From Ectocarpus siliculosus (Eukaryota; Sar; Phaeophyceae; Ectocarpales; Ectocarpaceae), in the NCBI GenBank assembly GCA_000310025.1, contig FN648340.1, positions 10,515 through 41,018 on the forward strand: 30,504 nt of DNA. Direction: 5' to 3'. Within the stretch, counting starts at the first letter, position 1; every line of letters begins with the position of its first letter. This document shows positions 19,235 through 29,930 of the stretch, one piece after another. Under the pieces are notes generated by a model. The model saw nothing but the letters and a program-made list of their open reading frames with translations, did no database searches and was not told the origin of the DNA. A program made the translations under genes and the position numbers.

Positions 19235-22200
19235 TCATTCCGCGACCCCGATTGGAGGGTAGGGCGCCCATTCGGCGTATGGCGATAGGCCCTCCGTAGC
19301 CTCCTCGTCATCAACTCTCCCGTTAGGGTACGGCAGTGGATGTATCCACTTCGTCGCGATCCACTTGTCCCCTCCCTCGACGGCTAGCCCCGAATGCGCG
19401 CTCCTCTCGTCTGGCCGCATCGAGTCGGCATCCTCCTCCACCGGCAGCTGTGGTGCACGCGACCGACCGTTTCACCAAACATGTATTTTGTGATTAGCAC
19501 TGCTGCTGTACACTGTACATGTAGCTGGCACCACTGACAGCAATTCAGTGTACAGGCTTAGATAGACGGTATCCTCTTCCACGGGCAGCTGTGGTGCACG
19601 CGACCGACCGTTTCACCAAACATGTATTTTGTGATTGGCACTGCTGCTGTACATGTAGCTGGCACCACTGACCGCGATTCAGTGTACAGGCTTAGATAGA
19701 CGGCATCCTCTTCCACGGGCAGCTGTGGTGCACGCGACCGACCGTTCCAAAAAAATAAGAAGGGCCCACCGAGAGGTTCCCGCCGGTCCATGTCAAAAGA
19801 CGACGGCGTGCGCTTGACGACAACCGGCCTGGTTGATTTGAGGTGACGCATATTGATGATGCAATATGCATACGTACGACCTTTCATACAAAAACACGAA
19901 CACGATGGCACTACTTCTTACGTGCGGTATCGACACACCCTGCAAGTCAATACACCCACGCATATGCAAAGGAACCAGTTGCTCTCGCAGGGTTTTTCGG
20001 TTTAAGTAAGCGCGTTGGGTAAAGCATGCAATCGGGGAAGTTGGGTTAGGGAATAGGGTCTGCGTACCCCCTCCCTGTTCAATTTCCTCATAACCTTAAT
20101 GTCTCGCGAAACAGGCAGTCCACAGGAACATATCGTTCAGAACCACACAAGACAACACACCCACATAAGATAGCACCACCCACGCACGCAACACACCCGG
20201 TCATGGTAGAAGCTACATTGTGTGTGCTAACCAAGGCTTTATTTCTTGTCTTCTCGCGTCGTGGGGGGTATCCTACTCGTACGTACCTCCACGCTGTGGA
20301 AGTAAATGGCGTCTCCCGCAAACGGCGCTACAGCCACATGCACGAACGGAAAGTCGGTCTGGCCGCCGGTGAAGTCATCGTTGAGGTACAGGATAAGGGT
20401 GCCGAGCCGCCCGCCGCACACGAGTCTGTTGAAGTCTTCCACGTGGTCGGTGTGCAGCTTGAAGTAGCCGTCAGGCCGGTATCGTGCCACCTTCGTCAAC
20501 GACACAAGCGTCGGCCAATCAAGCCAGCGTAAGTAAAATAGACGCAAAAATTGTGCCTACATTTGTATAGGTGTTTACGTATGCATAAACGCTACTCTTT
20601 CGTTTGGTGAGTTAGTGTCACGTATTGTACACAAAAATTGTAGTCGTAATTCGTACCAACGTTTTCCATCAGAGTGTCAAGTTTGTTCACTCATTTTCTA
20701 AGCGACTGTCGCCAATCTAGCGTTGCGTTGTTGGTGGAAGAATGCATCATCAGGATGACTACAGCAAAATCGACACCAGCAAGCCGGCGATACTTGTCTT
20801 GCGTGGCCGGAGACAGGGAGGCCTAGCTTACCCCCGTGCTGTCATTTCCTTGCCCCAACCGCCGGAAAGCTGGCGGCAGCACAGGGCTCGCGAAACCTCA
20901 TACCTCGTACATGCGAAGGAGCCACCAAAATCCGCCGTCGCGGATTTGTCGCGTCTCAGCTTATCACAAATAACGGCCTCACCCAAACTCCCCCCGCCCC
21001 ACCCCCACCCCCCCGGTATACTAACACCTGCCACTTCTCCATGAACGCCGAGGGCAAGCCGGACATCCCACTAACCCTCTCCGTCAAGCGTCCGAGAAGC
21101 GGCGCCAGGCAGTCGTCCGCTAGCCAGGTGGTTGCGCTCCTTCTAAGGGCGTCCGACTCGGTCTGAGCGCCCGCGCCGCCCCACGTCGTGGATTCCTCCA
21201 AGCTCTCCATGCCTTGGTCGATGATCGCCGAGCATTGGCCCGGGGACGCGAAGCCGCGCAGCCGGACCAGGAGGGGGTCGACGCTCAGGACAGCGACGCC
21301 ATCCCGCGCGTACGGCTCAAAACACTCTCGGATCTGGTCGGTGGTCTTCGTCTGGGCGAGCGGCGGCGGGGAAGAAACGCTGTCCGAGATCTCGCCGCCC
21401 CAGCCATCGCCGCCACCGCTGGACTCCGGCGTCGCGCCTCCCCTGAACTGCAGAGCCGCCCACAGGTCCGTCATGTTCAGCTCCCCCGCCTCGTCGCCTT
21501 CCTCCGAAGATGATCCTCCCGCCGCCCTCCTTATCTCCCGCCGTGTCTGCTTCGCTTCCTCTGACCTTCTCTCAAGTCTCGCCGCAACCGCTGGCGGGAG
21601 CATCGAGCCTCGAATGGCAGCCCCGGCAATCCCGCGGAGCAGCAACGGGGTCGACACACGGGGTTCCGTACTGCCCGCGGGCCGCACCACGCGGTGCACG
21701 GCGGCTTGGTACCGGCCTCTCCCGAACACCTGCAGCAGCTCTCCGGCGAGCAGCATAACGTCAGAGCCGGGCCGACAGTCCCGTGATGCTTCCGGCCGCA
21801 CCCAGCGACCCGTCGATGGCTGGATGATCTCCAGCCCCGGGGCTGAAGCGCACGGGATCACGGTCAGGAAGGTTGTGTCGGTGTGGGTGCCTGCGTGGGG
21901 GCGTGGGTCCAAAACCCGGGCGTTAGTTAGGGCGGCAACTTACAGCATACAGCAGGCTTGTAATTTTCTGGGTGTGTACGGATGTGTTGTTCTTACTCAC
22001 TAAAAACGATCCGGTCTGTTCTCAGCACCTTCTAATATACCCGTACTGGTCCAAACTGATGCGGACGGTCACAGGCCACCTACGCCAAGAGGGTGCACAC
22101 CCACTGCCAGAAATCAAAGAACGGAAATAAAAACGTTCGCGGCAAGAAACGGAGCAATACGGGATAGCCTTAAACACCGCGTGCTGGAAGCGCAGGGGAA

Positions 22201-24368
22201 CAACATCGCTACCGTCCCCTCGTTCTTCCCCTCCCTGGTCGCTGCTGTTGCTGCTGCACGCACTGACAAAAAAAAAAAAAAACACGCGTTTCGTCGAAGA
22301 CTGTGTGAGCGCTCACCGAAGGCAACGCCATCTCCGCCGCCGGCGTAGCGGCATATCCTCAGAGGCGAAGCGGACATATTTGGGGAGGACCCTCCCACGC
22401 CCTGTCGGCCCTCTCCCGGATCGACGAGGCCGAGGAAGGCGGCGGGGTCGATCTCGGGCAAGCTCTGGCGCAACACGGCTTGCAGAATGCCGCCTGAAAT
22501 CGCCGTCAGAGCCCGCTGATACATGGCGTCCACGTCCGATGGGATCGGAAAAATGAGTGAGCTCGTAAGAGGGATTCGCCGTCATGGTCCACGGAAGCCA
22601 AGGGAAACAGTACGGGGATCAGCTGGGGGGCTTCATAGGCGGTTTGGTGGCACATGACAGAAGAGAGGCGGGCGCATCTGGCGAGATCATGAGGCAAGGG
22701 GAAAGAACAGAACTCTTTCACCGCTTCTTGCGGGTTCATTGTGGCCACGGCACACAAAGTAGACCATGGTAGGAAGCTGTCCCTCTAAGCTCTGCCGTCA
22801 CGGCGTACTCACCCTGCCCTCGATCAAACCGGCTGCGGCATCACCATCAACGTGAGGGACAATCTCATCTCCGCCGATGCCCCTTGTCTCCAGAAACTGA
22901 CCAGAACCGTAGTCTCCCCCTCCCGCATATCCCGACACGAATTGTCCCTCGGCTCTGATCGGGCCGAAAGCCGCCACTTTCTCTTCAACCGTACGCGACT
23001 CCCCCAGAAGCTGCTCCGCCACTCTCCCCAGCCTCCGGAGACACGCCCTGGCCGGTTTGGGCCGGACTCGCACGACCTGAGGGGAACGGGGATTCGGAAC
23101 AGAAACCGTAAAAAAACTGATCAAATATTGGCATGAGGTTAGGGGAACGTGGGGATATCGCGGGCTCCACGCAATACAGCATGCAACACGGACCCTCCTT
23201 AGCCCCTGATGCACCCGAGAGGTAGAAAGTTTGGGGGGAAAGTTAGTTGCCACAGCAATCAAACGGTTTCCTCGGAAACGAGACTCTGTTGAAAACATTG
23301 TCTTAGCCCTCTCAATCCTTGGTCACGCCCCGCGCTGCGCCACTTTCATCCTCCCCGTGCTCCTCACGGAGACCACGCATGAGCGCTAGGTTTGGATCAC
23401 CACTATGTTCAACCAGCATTGCTACGTAACCATGACAAGCAGCTGGATCCCGGAGAGCCGAGAACTCCTATTTAGCAAGCACTTCCATTACCGAAGGATG
23501 AAGATATTTTCGGGGCTAGGCTACAGCAGTACACCACAGGTGGTGGAACGCTACAATTTGAATTTTTTGTCCTTGTATATTCGACAAGGTAATCTCGTCG
23601 TATGCATCACACGCACAAGTGGTTGTATCCAGGCTACTGCTGCTGTACAGCACCACAAGGGTGGGTCGCTATATACACACGTGGTTTGTGTTGGGCCTAT
23701 GTATTTGTATCGCAGACGTAAGCGGGACCATGCAATGCCGTCATGTCATACACGTCACTTAAGACTAATGTACCAATGGTTTTCTCCGGACAATGTACAT
23801 CACCGGACCCCAGGTTGAACTTTGTTTTGTCTCCGTGTGATCATTTTTTGTCTGTCGAACCATGCGTTGGCGTCAGCCAACCGGCTGCTACTGTTGTTGC
23901 CGTCTCTCTCACCACAAAGGTATCCAGAGACAGGGCCCTTGTAAGTCGGAGCTCTTGCCCCTCGCCGCCCAGCAAGTTCCCGTCACAGTCGACTTCGAAC
24001 GTTGTTGAGATAACCCTGTCGGCATGCCGTTGAGACTCTCTATTCCCTTCCAAGGGCTCCGGTGCTTCCACGATCCTTGCTCGCAGTTCTTGGATAATGG
24101 GGTTTAAGGCGGCCTCAGGCGTGACAGCAGCGGTAGTGGTGGTGGTGCTAGCCGGGGCGGTGCTCATCATGAGGACGGTAGTGTCGCCGCTTGAAGCCGT
24201 TCGTGCCCACGGCAGTTTTCGTGGGATCGCGATATTGCGGAGCGGGATTGAAGCACGCACATGGAAGGCATCCGCAACGGCGAGGATCACCGCCGCGATT
24301 GCTAGCACGAAGCGAGCGTTCACGACACGACTGCAACCGGTGCGCAGCAGTAGGGCGAACGTCATCAT
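19235..24368 (-). CDS. Dual 2-oxoglutarate/Fe(II) dioxygenase: IPNS-like domain fused to prolyl-4-hydroxylase-like domain
   Basis: The exons on the minus strand are 24368-23913, 23076-22813, about 22561-22317 (start uncertain), 21890-21028, 20490-20287 and 19447-19235, giving roughly 750 aa. The N-terminus has a hydrophobic signal (VLAIAAVILAVADAFHVRA) with Phe after the likely cleavage site, which suggests plastid or secretory targeting. Module 1 is IPNS-like, with Fe ligands His and Asp in GTHTDTTFLTVIP (His at 21885), distal His in YQAAVHRVVRP (21696) and the 2OG-binding RVS (Arg at 21660). A Ser/Gly-rich linker follows. Module 2 is P4H-like, with VRLRGFASPGQC, SATTWL, ARYRPDGYFKLHTDHVEDF (His 20454, Asp 20448), LGTLILYLNDDFTGGQTDFP, distal His in SAHSGLAVEGGDKW (19396) and Lys (19366). 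Both metal triads look intact. A missing short exon or an error in 22562-22812 prevents an in-phase join of exons 2 and 3. The substrates are unknown. Confidence 0.75.
19429..19746. repeat. Tandem array (2.3 copies, periods 141 and 134) duplicating the last 3' splice site of the dual oxygenase gene
   Basis: On the minus strand, cgcgtgcaccacag|CTGCC and the following GTGGA(A/G)GAGGAT occur three times, with exon starts at 19447, 19588 and 19722. Only the first leads into the coding sequence with the distal His and Lys. The upstream copies read LPVEEDTVYLSLYTE or LPVEEDAVYLSLYTE and reach stop codons after about 40-55 residues. The 7-bp difference between periods comes from an extra cactgta-type word near 19520. 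Confidence 0.9.
20001..20111 (+). repeat. Dispersed repeat family R, copy 3 (dual oxygenase last intron)
   Basis: Almost colinear with the copy at 7861: tttaagt, gttgg(g/a)taa, gcaatcggggaagttggg, ttaggg, atagggtct, ctccctgttc and cctcataac. It lies in the intron between 19448 and 20286, antisense to that gene. Confidence 0.75.
21998..22080 (+). repeat. Dispersed repeat family B, copy 2 (dual oxygenase intron)
   Basis: It aligns with the copy at 10150-10240 through ccggtct, ccttctaatatacccgtactggtcc and ggtcaca. It lies in the intron between 21891 and 22316, antisense to the oxygenase gene. Confidence 0.7.
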
Positions 24369-27084
24369 GTGCCGCTCGCAAGTTCGAATTTCCAAAATGC
24401 AAAGCCTTGTGTGTGCGTGTCCCTCTCGCTCTGCGCTCCTCTCCTTTGTACTGGAAGACTCTTTTTGAAGAAGAACGCCACCGCACCACCACACTGCACT
24501 GCAATGATCTTGATCTAAACCCGTTGGGGTTACCCCCCACCCTCCACCTTCCGTGCTTGGCCGTCTGCGGCGGTTGGTGAGTTGTTTGAACAAAACAGAG
24601 GGGGACTCCAACTAGGAGCGCGGCACAATCATACAGCCCACATACCCGTTGTGGGCCATATTTTGAATTTCATGGGGAGGGGGGGGAGGGAGTGATGATA
24701 CATTTCCGACCAATCAGAGTGGCGCATTTGACGCGTCGATCTGCATCAATAACAATAGTTGGGACCGTTGCTCGACCGCCCGTCTCCTCCACACTCTCTC
24801 GCTCCGGACGAAATCAACGCTAGGCCTCGTACCTCAGGTTCCCTCTTCGAACCTGGACCAGCTCACGAGAGGAAGACAGGGGGACAGAGACAGGGAGCGA
24901 ATAAATTAGGTGAGTGTTCGTGTGCAGCAAGGGGATTTACTGATGATGTGGTGATCGTGTGCGTGACACGTGAGACGTGATTCGTTCGTTGGCACAGGAG
25001 AAGCCAACGGGTCCCCCCCTCGCCCTACAGCAGCAGTAGCACGGATACCCTAGAGCGTGGGAGCGTTGCCGTCTTACCGCGCGATCACCTGTGTTGAGTC
25101 GAAGTGCCGGAGCACGGCGTATCACGGTGTGTGTGGTACAGCAGGAACAACATTTGTGGCATCAATTTTTCTTGTAGATTTGAATTTGAAGTCAACGCGT
25201 ATGTTTATCGCGGGACCGCAGCACTACTACTTCTGCTGTGACTGGTGTACCATGCTTCGGCTGACGCTATGATGGTAAACAGCTCACACACCTTGCGCCC
25301 TTGTCTACACGGAGGCGAGATTGGTTCCAGAAGTGCGGTGTGGTGGAAAGGCACACAGACAAGCGAGTTCACCAAGACACCACGACACCCACGCTTCGAA
25401 ATACGAATGGCGTGTCATATGCATATGATTCTCTCCGCACCGGAACCGGAACCGCCGTCACTGCCGCATGTGGCGCTCGGCCCGACTTGCTCGTTGTGTT
25501 GGTTCTAGATCACCTCTGTCCGACCAAGCCCGCTGTTTTCTTTGTAATATATGAGGTCTGGTCTTCGTACTGTTGTACTGGTACTACTCTACTGGTGTCT
25601 ACCGTAAGCAAGAACCCTGGTTGGCTATTTTCTTCAGCGGGGGATTGTCATGCATTGTCATCCGGTCCGTTGGAAGGAATGTTTTTTTTTTCTTCTCATC
25701 AACATACAACGAGTGATTTATACTCTTTTCTTCGATAGAGATGGATTCGTTGGGTCATATTGATGAAATAAAGTATCGTAATTTCGTAATTTCGTAATTT
25801 CTGGTCTTGGCGAAAGAAAAGAACATGAAGCGGGGTTCTTCATCACACACACTCGTCACACACGTACGTACGTACGTGAGTGAGCACTGGTTGGTTGGAC
25901 ATGATGATGACACGACCGAAAGATTCTGGCCCTATGGATACGCTCCTTCAGCGCTCGTCACCCCCCCGTTGGTCGTTGTCTCAGAATTCGCTCCTGTATA
26001 ACGAACAACGTCTGAACAAAATCCCCCCCCTTTGGCCCTGGTGCCTGCCGCTCCATCGGATAACCAGGAACTACACTCACTACAGAGAGACAGACAGGGG
26101 CCATCTCCGCCATATACTTATACACAAGCTCCGAGCGTGCTGCGGATCTCATCTCGGAGAAAATGACTTTCACGGCTGTGTCCATTGTGATGTCGACTCT
26201 CCTTGCGTCTCCGAGGGTAGAGGCGCTTGTGCCTTCATTCGCTGGACCAGGTCGAGGTGAGCCTGAGTCCGGGGGGTTTTGCTTCGTGTTGTACAATGAT
26301 GTGCATATAACGAAGAAAGCAAAAGTGTGATACATAGTAGTAGTGTTGATTCAACGGAAGCAGTCAACCACTCTCGAGAACGCCAATGACCGGTCCGATG
26401 TATATGTCTACTTTTACCACTGGTAAGCATCCGTGAAGGTTGATTGTTTTTCTTGTTTTTCTGCCGTTTTTTTAAATGGGGTATACAAACCCTTGCAGTT
26501 GTCCGCTCCTCCCGATATCGTCTCGGACAGCAGTTTGCTGATTTTCGGTGCTTGTTAGACCACACCCCGCGCGGGCAGCCGCAACCCTTGCTGACCAACC
26601 TAACGGTATCATCATGTTCTTACGCTTTCGGCACCTACTGCAGTTTTTTTTTCTTTCTTTTGTCAGTTGGAAGAACGATGATGACGCACTCTCCTCAAGC
26701 CAACAGTATTCGACGCTACATTGTATCTGTATTTTGAAAAACGGCAAATGGAAAGCACTGGCTGATCGTTTCACACTCGGTGTTGCTAACCATGTCTGTG
26801 TGGACGGAGGTACGGAGTCCATGACGTGTCCGCAGACAGCAAGAAGATACAAGGGCCTGTCTTACAGGATGTCTTGTTTCTCTCAGATGATGAACTTTCG
26901 AGTCAACGTGCTCTGAAAACCACACCACAGGAAGCGCCAGCTGAACGTTGGTGGCGCCACTGGCTGCACTTTCAATCCAGCAGTAGTCTTGGCGTCGTAT
27001 CCATCGATCGCCCATCACATCCTGATCCCTTTTTTGCGACCCCCTCCGCTTCTCTACCCCCACCGCAACGGCGTAGGCGTCAGC
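24369..27084. promoter_or_regulatory. Divergent intergenic region between the dual oxygenase gene and the gene at 27085
   Basis: Nothing with a recognised domain was found in these 2.7 kb. A CCAAT box (gaccaatcag) lies at 24710-24714, about 340 bp upstream of the oxygenase ATG. A plus-strand stretch ending at 24909 followed by GTGAGTG could be an untranslated first exon of the downstream plus-strand gene, but no matching acceptor can be proved. A minus-strand frame at 26335-25958 contains a peptide with coding-like composition and is listed as a finding. Simple repeats include cgtacgtacgtacg near 25863 and three atttcgta words near 25780. Confidence 0.4.
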
Positions 27085-27747
27085 ATGGTGAGCGCCTTGA
27101 TCCCCTCGCAGGGCAGGGCAGCAAACAGCATCCCCTCCACCACCGCCGCCGGCACGCCGACGGGCCCGGCCCGAGTCTTCGACGGGTCGCGCGGCCACCC
27201 GAAACGTTCACCAACAGGCACTGCTGCGGCTGCCCCCCCCCCCGGAGATGCCGATGACGCTCGCCGAGAGCAGCAGCACCACCCCGCATCGGCGGTATAC
27301 TTTACCGACGACGACGACGGCCTCGCCAAACCCTCACAGCTTCCGGGCTCCCTGTACGACCAACGAGATCTATCCGCGGGCCCCCCAGAGCCCGGCGGCG
27401 GCGTCGACCACCGCCACCGCGCCCAGCAGCTTGAGTCCTCCCAGCGTAGCGGCGCCTTGCCGGCGGCCTACCACCGTCCCTGGCGGCAGCGCGCCCGCGA
27501 CGCGAGACGCCAGACGGTTTTCGAGAACAACCCGGAGGAGGGCTTTGGGGCCGAGGAGGGCGGGGGGGGTAGCCTGGTGGGCGCTAGGATGAGGCGGGCT
27601 TCGGAGAAGGAGGAGGTTGTGGCGTCGCGGAGGGACTCCCAGCAGAAGGCCATCAACAGGGCGGCGCTACCCATCGTGGATCTCGTGGGCCTTGTCTCGC
27701 CGCTTGTTCTGATCGCGGGGATGACCATGGTGCACATCGTGCCGTGA
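27085..27747 (+). CDS. Unrecognised protein with a single C-terminal membrane helix
   Basis: This is a 220-codon frame from ATG at 27085 to TGA at 27745-27747. I do not recognise the family. Residues 1-100 are rich in Ala, Gly, Pro, Ser and Thr. Next comes an acidic patch (YFTDDDDG), then a charged region (FENNPEEGFGAEEG, RMRRASEKEEVV, SRRDSQQKAINR). The last 30 residues form one hydrophobic helix (PIVDLVGLVSPLVLIAGMTM) ending HIVP, as in a tail-anchored protein. Codon use in the last 250 bases resembles the neighbouring real exons, with mostly G or C third positions. The frame is open upstream to 26989 without a better start, and an upstream exon spliced near 27080 cannot be excluded. Competing frames on both strands show no such pattern. 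Confidence 0.5.
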   Translation: MVSALIPSQGRAANSIPSTTAAGTPTGPARVFDGSRGHPKRSPTGTAAAAPPPGDADDARREQQHHPASAVYFTDDDDGLAKPSQLPGSLYDQRDLSAGPPEPGGGVDHRHRAQQLESSQRSGALPAAYHRPWRQRARDARRQTVFENNPEEGFGAEEGGGGSLVGARMRRASEKEEVVASRRDSQQKAINRAALPIVDLVGLVSPLVLIAGMTMVHIVP

Positions 27748-29930
27748 AGTTAAAAAACTTGTTGCGTTGAGTGCCTCAAGAAGCAGAGGGCTGGTTTGTC
27801 TTTGACTTATGCTGCTAAACAAGTAACGGAGTCGGTCGGTGGCGTGTGATAACTGCATGGATGGATGACACCGTGGGAAGTGGTGCTTTTCGTGGGGGTT
27901 TGGTGTGTGCGTGCATATATCGGCGCAACAGTGGTATTCTTGGGCGCAATTTTGACACGAGAAGCTGAAAAGGTTGGATACCAGAGCTACTACACGAAAC
28001 GGCTACTACGCCCTGGTGTAGTATCTCCTCCTGGAGGTGATGTAGCGGTATAGGTACAGGGGGTTGGTCTTCCATGGAACGAGACAAGGCGACCCGTTTG
28101 TATGACGGAAGAGTATGTCCGCGGGATACCCGCGGCGGTGTGGAACGTGCTCTTTTGCTGTTTTTTGTTGTTGTTGTGATGATGTCGTCCGTCCCTCGTG
28201 CTGTTTTTCGCAATTTTCTGGTTGTTTTGTTGAGGTCCGTCTCCCGCGCTGTTTCAAAATTTTGTGTTTGTTGTAAGACTCTTATGTACTTGTAGTGGTG
28301 TCCGTCAATGATGTTTCATGTCGGGGGTGAGGGACGGACCGTCCGTGACGGAGGCTAGCAATAGCGGGCGTTGGCAAAGGTTGTGCTATTTGGCTTTGTA
28401 TCGGGTGATGAGTGGTTTGTAACGCCTCTAGGCCAAAGTAGATGGCCCAAGTTTTGTTTTATGGAAATCGATTTTGGATATGTTGACGTTGTGGTCCCCA
28501 AGGGTATTTGGGGGTTTGTCTTTGCATATGCTGTTTCTCTCATACTATTAGTGATGGGGCAGACTCCATAAGGGTCTCTGCCGCAGTACCAACGTTGGAC
28601 GGAGGATTTGGATGTAAAATTGACGGAGGCTTCGATGGCCGCAATTTTGAGATTTTCGAAAAGAAAAAAGACAGGGAGAAGGTTTGGAGTATCTCTGGGC
28701 AGCACGGGGTAGTTGCTGCGTCTTGTATGTCTTGGCTTGATTGCGGCAGTCACACAGTGGTGGGCACCAACGTGTGGGTTGGGTGTTGCGCCCATGTAGG
28801 TGAAAGACTGCTCTCTGGTTTTTCGTGCTGCTTTGATCATATGTATACAGCTGGTGGGTGGTTTTCGTGGGATGACGTGAAGTGTGTGTGGGTGTGTGTT
28901 GCGTGCGTTGCGTATGTATGTATGTGTTGTTCGGGTCGAGAGGCAATGCGAGCTCCTCGGCGTGTCTACCGAATTGCGTCGTGATCATGTCTCGATTGTT
29001 ATTTTCCTTTTCTTCTAGCCTACACACCACATGCTTCCTTGTTCTTGGGGTGTTTTTGATACTGCTGGCTGACTTCCTCCCGCCTTGGGGGGGGGAAGAA
29101 GAGGCAACGTTGGCGACGGTCTTGGATGGGGGGGAGGGGGGGGGGGTATAGGTGGATGCTGCTCTACAGCTCCATCATGCATATTATTTCGTTGTTTCCT
29201 TGGTTTGGAATGTTTGGGTTTGGGGGATGTGTGACTTGCGCTTTCCGCCCCCCGGGGCGTGAGGCGGACTTGGTTGCGGCCTTGTGTTGCGTGTCTTGCT
29301 TGATGGAAGTAGCCTACGTCCTTATTGTTGTCGTCTATAATAGCTTCTCTGCAATGATGGCGGAAGTTTGTTGTTGCACAGTATTTTTTTATGTTTTTTC
29401 AGTTTTTGCGGTGAAAACAGTATTCTAATCTCTTGGTCGAATTTTGCTCAAGGAAAGGAGGAGAACGTTGTTGGGAAATCTGATCGTGTGGTGGTGTTTC
29501 GTGTACAGCGAGTGGATAACTTCCGTCGTTTCCCATGTGTGTGTGTACGGTTTCCGTTTCGATCAAGAATGGGTGGAGGAGAAACAGCTCGCGTGCTGGT
29601 GCAAATTTTGATAGTCTCAATTGTGTGTGCGTACGGTTTCGGTTTCGATCAAGAATTGGTGGAGGAGAACCAGCTCGCGTGCTGGTGCAAATTTTGATAT
29701 TTTCGAATGAATGTTGGGGACAGGATGCTGGGCGTATGAAGAATGTGGAAGCGTGAAGCGAGAAGGGAGGAAGGAGTGGAAAGGTTTGATTGCAAGGTTT
29801 GGTTGGAAGGAGGGAATCGGTGCTGCACGATACTATGCACATCCGGCGCGGTGCGGCAGAGACGTGTTCGCGGGAGGAACGCTTCGTTTGTTCGGAGTTA
29901 AATCAATTGAAGGAAGTGGACGGGGTTGAC
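27748..29930 (+). other. Probable 3' untranslated region of the 27085 gene and following non-coding DNA
   Basis: The plus strand is strongly T/G-rich for about 2 kb, like the presumed 3' region of the MBB1-like gene. Frames of 100-160 codons occur (for example 28508-28984) but consist of low-complexity Cys/Val/Gly-rich sequence from TG repeats and show no domain. No gene is called. Confidence 0.4.
29536..29700 (+). repeat. Tandem duplication, 2 copies of about 83 bp
   Basis: Both copies contain gtacggtttc, gtttcgatcaagaat, ggtggaggagaa, cagctcgcgtgctggtgc and aaattttgata in the same order. Copy 1 begins near 29537 and copy 2 near 29621. The array lies in the T/G-rich region downstream of the 27085 gene and contains no recognised gene. 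Confidence 0.88.

Noticed and set aside
21188-22003. A plus-strand reading frame of 271 codons
   Set aside because: It is the antisense shadow of the GC-rich dual oxygenase exon at 21890-21028, whose minus-strand translation has clear catalytic motifs.
26716-27329. Minus-strand frames opposite the gene at 27085
   Set aside because: They are compositional shadows of GC-rich coding sequence and lack any hydrophobic or domain pattern, while the plus frame has consistent G/C third positions and a membrane helix.
28508-28984. A 158-codon plus-strand frame as a gene
   Set aside because: Its Cys/Val/Gly-rich composition follows from TG-rich DNA, no domain is visible, and a competing frame of similar length exists on the other strand.
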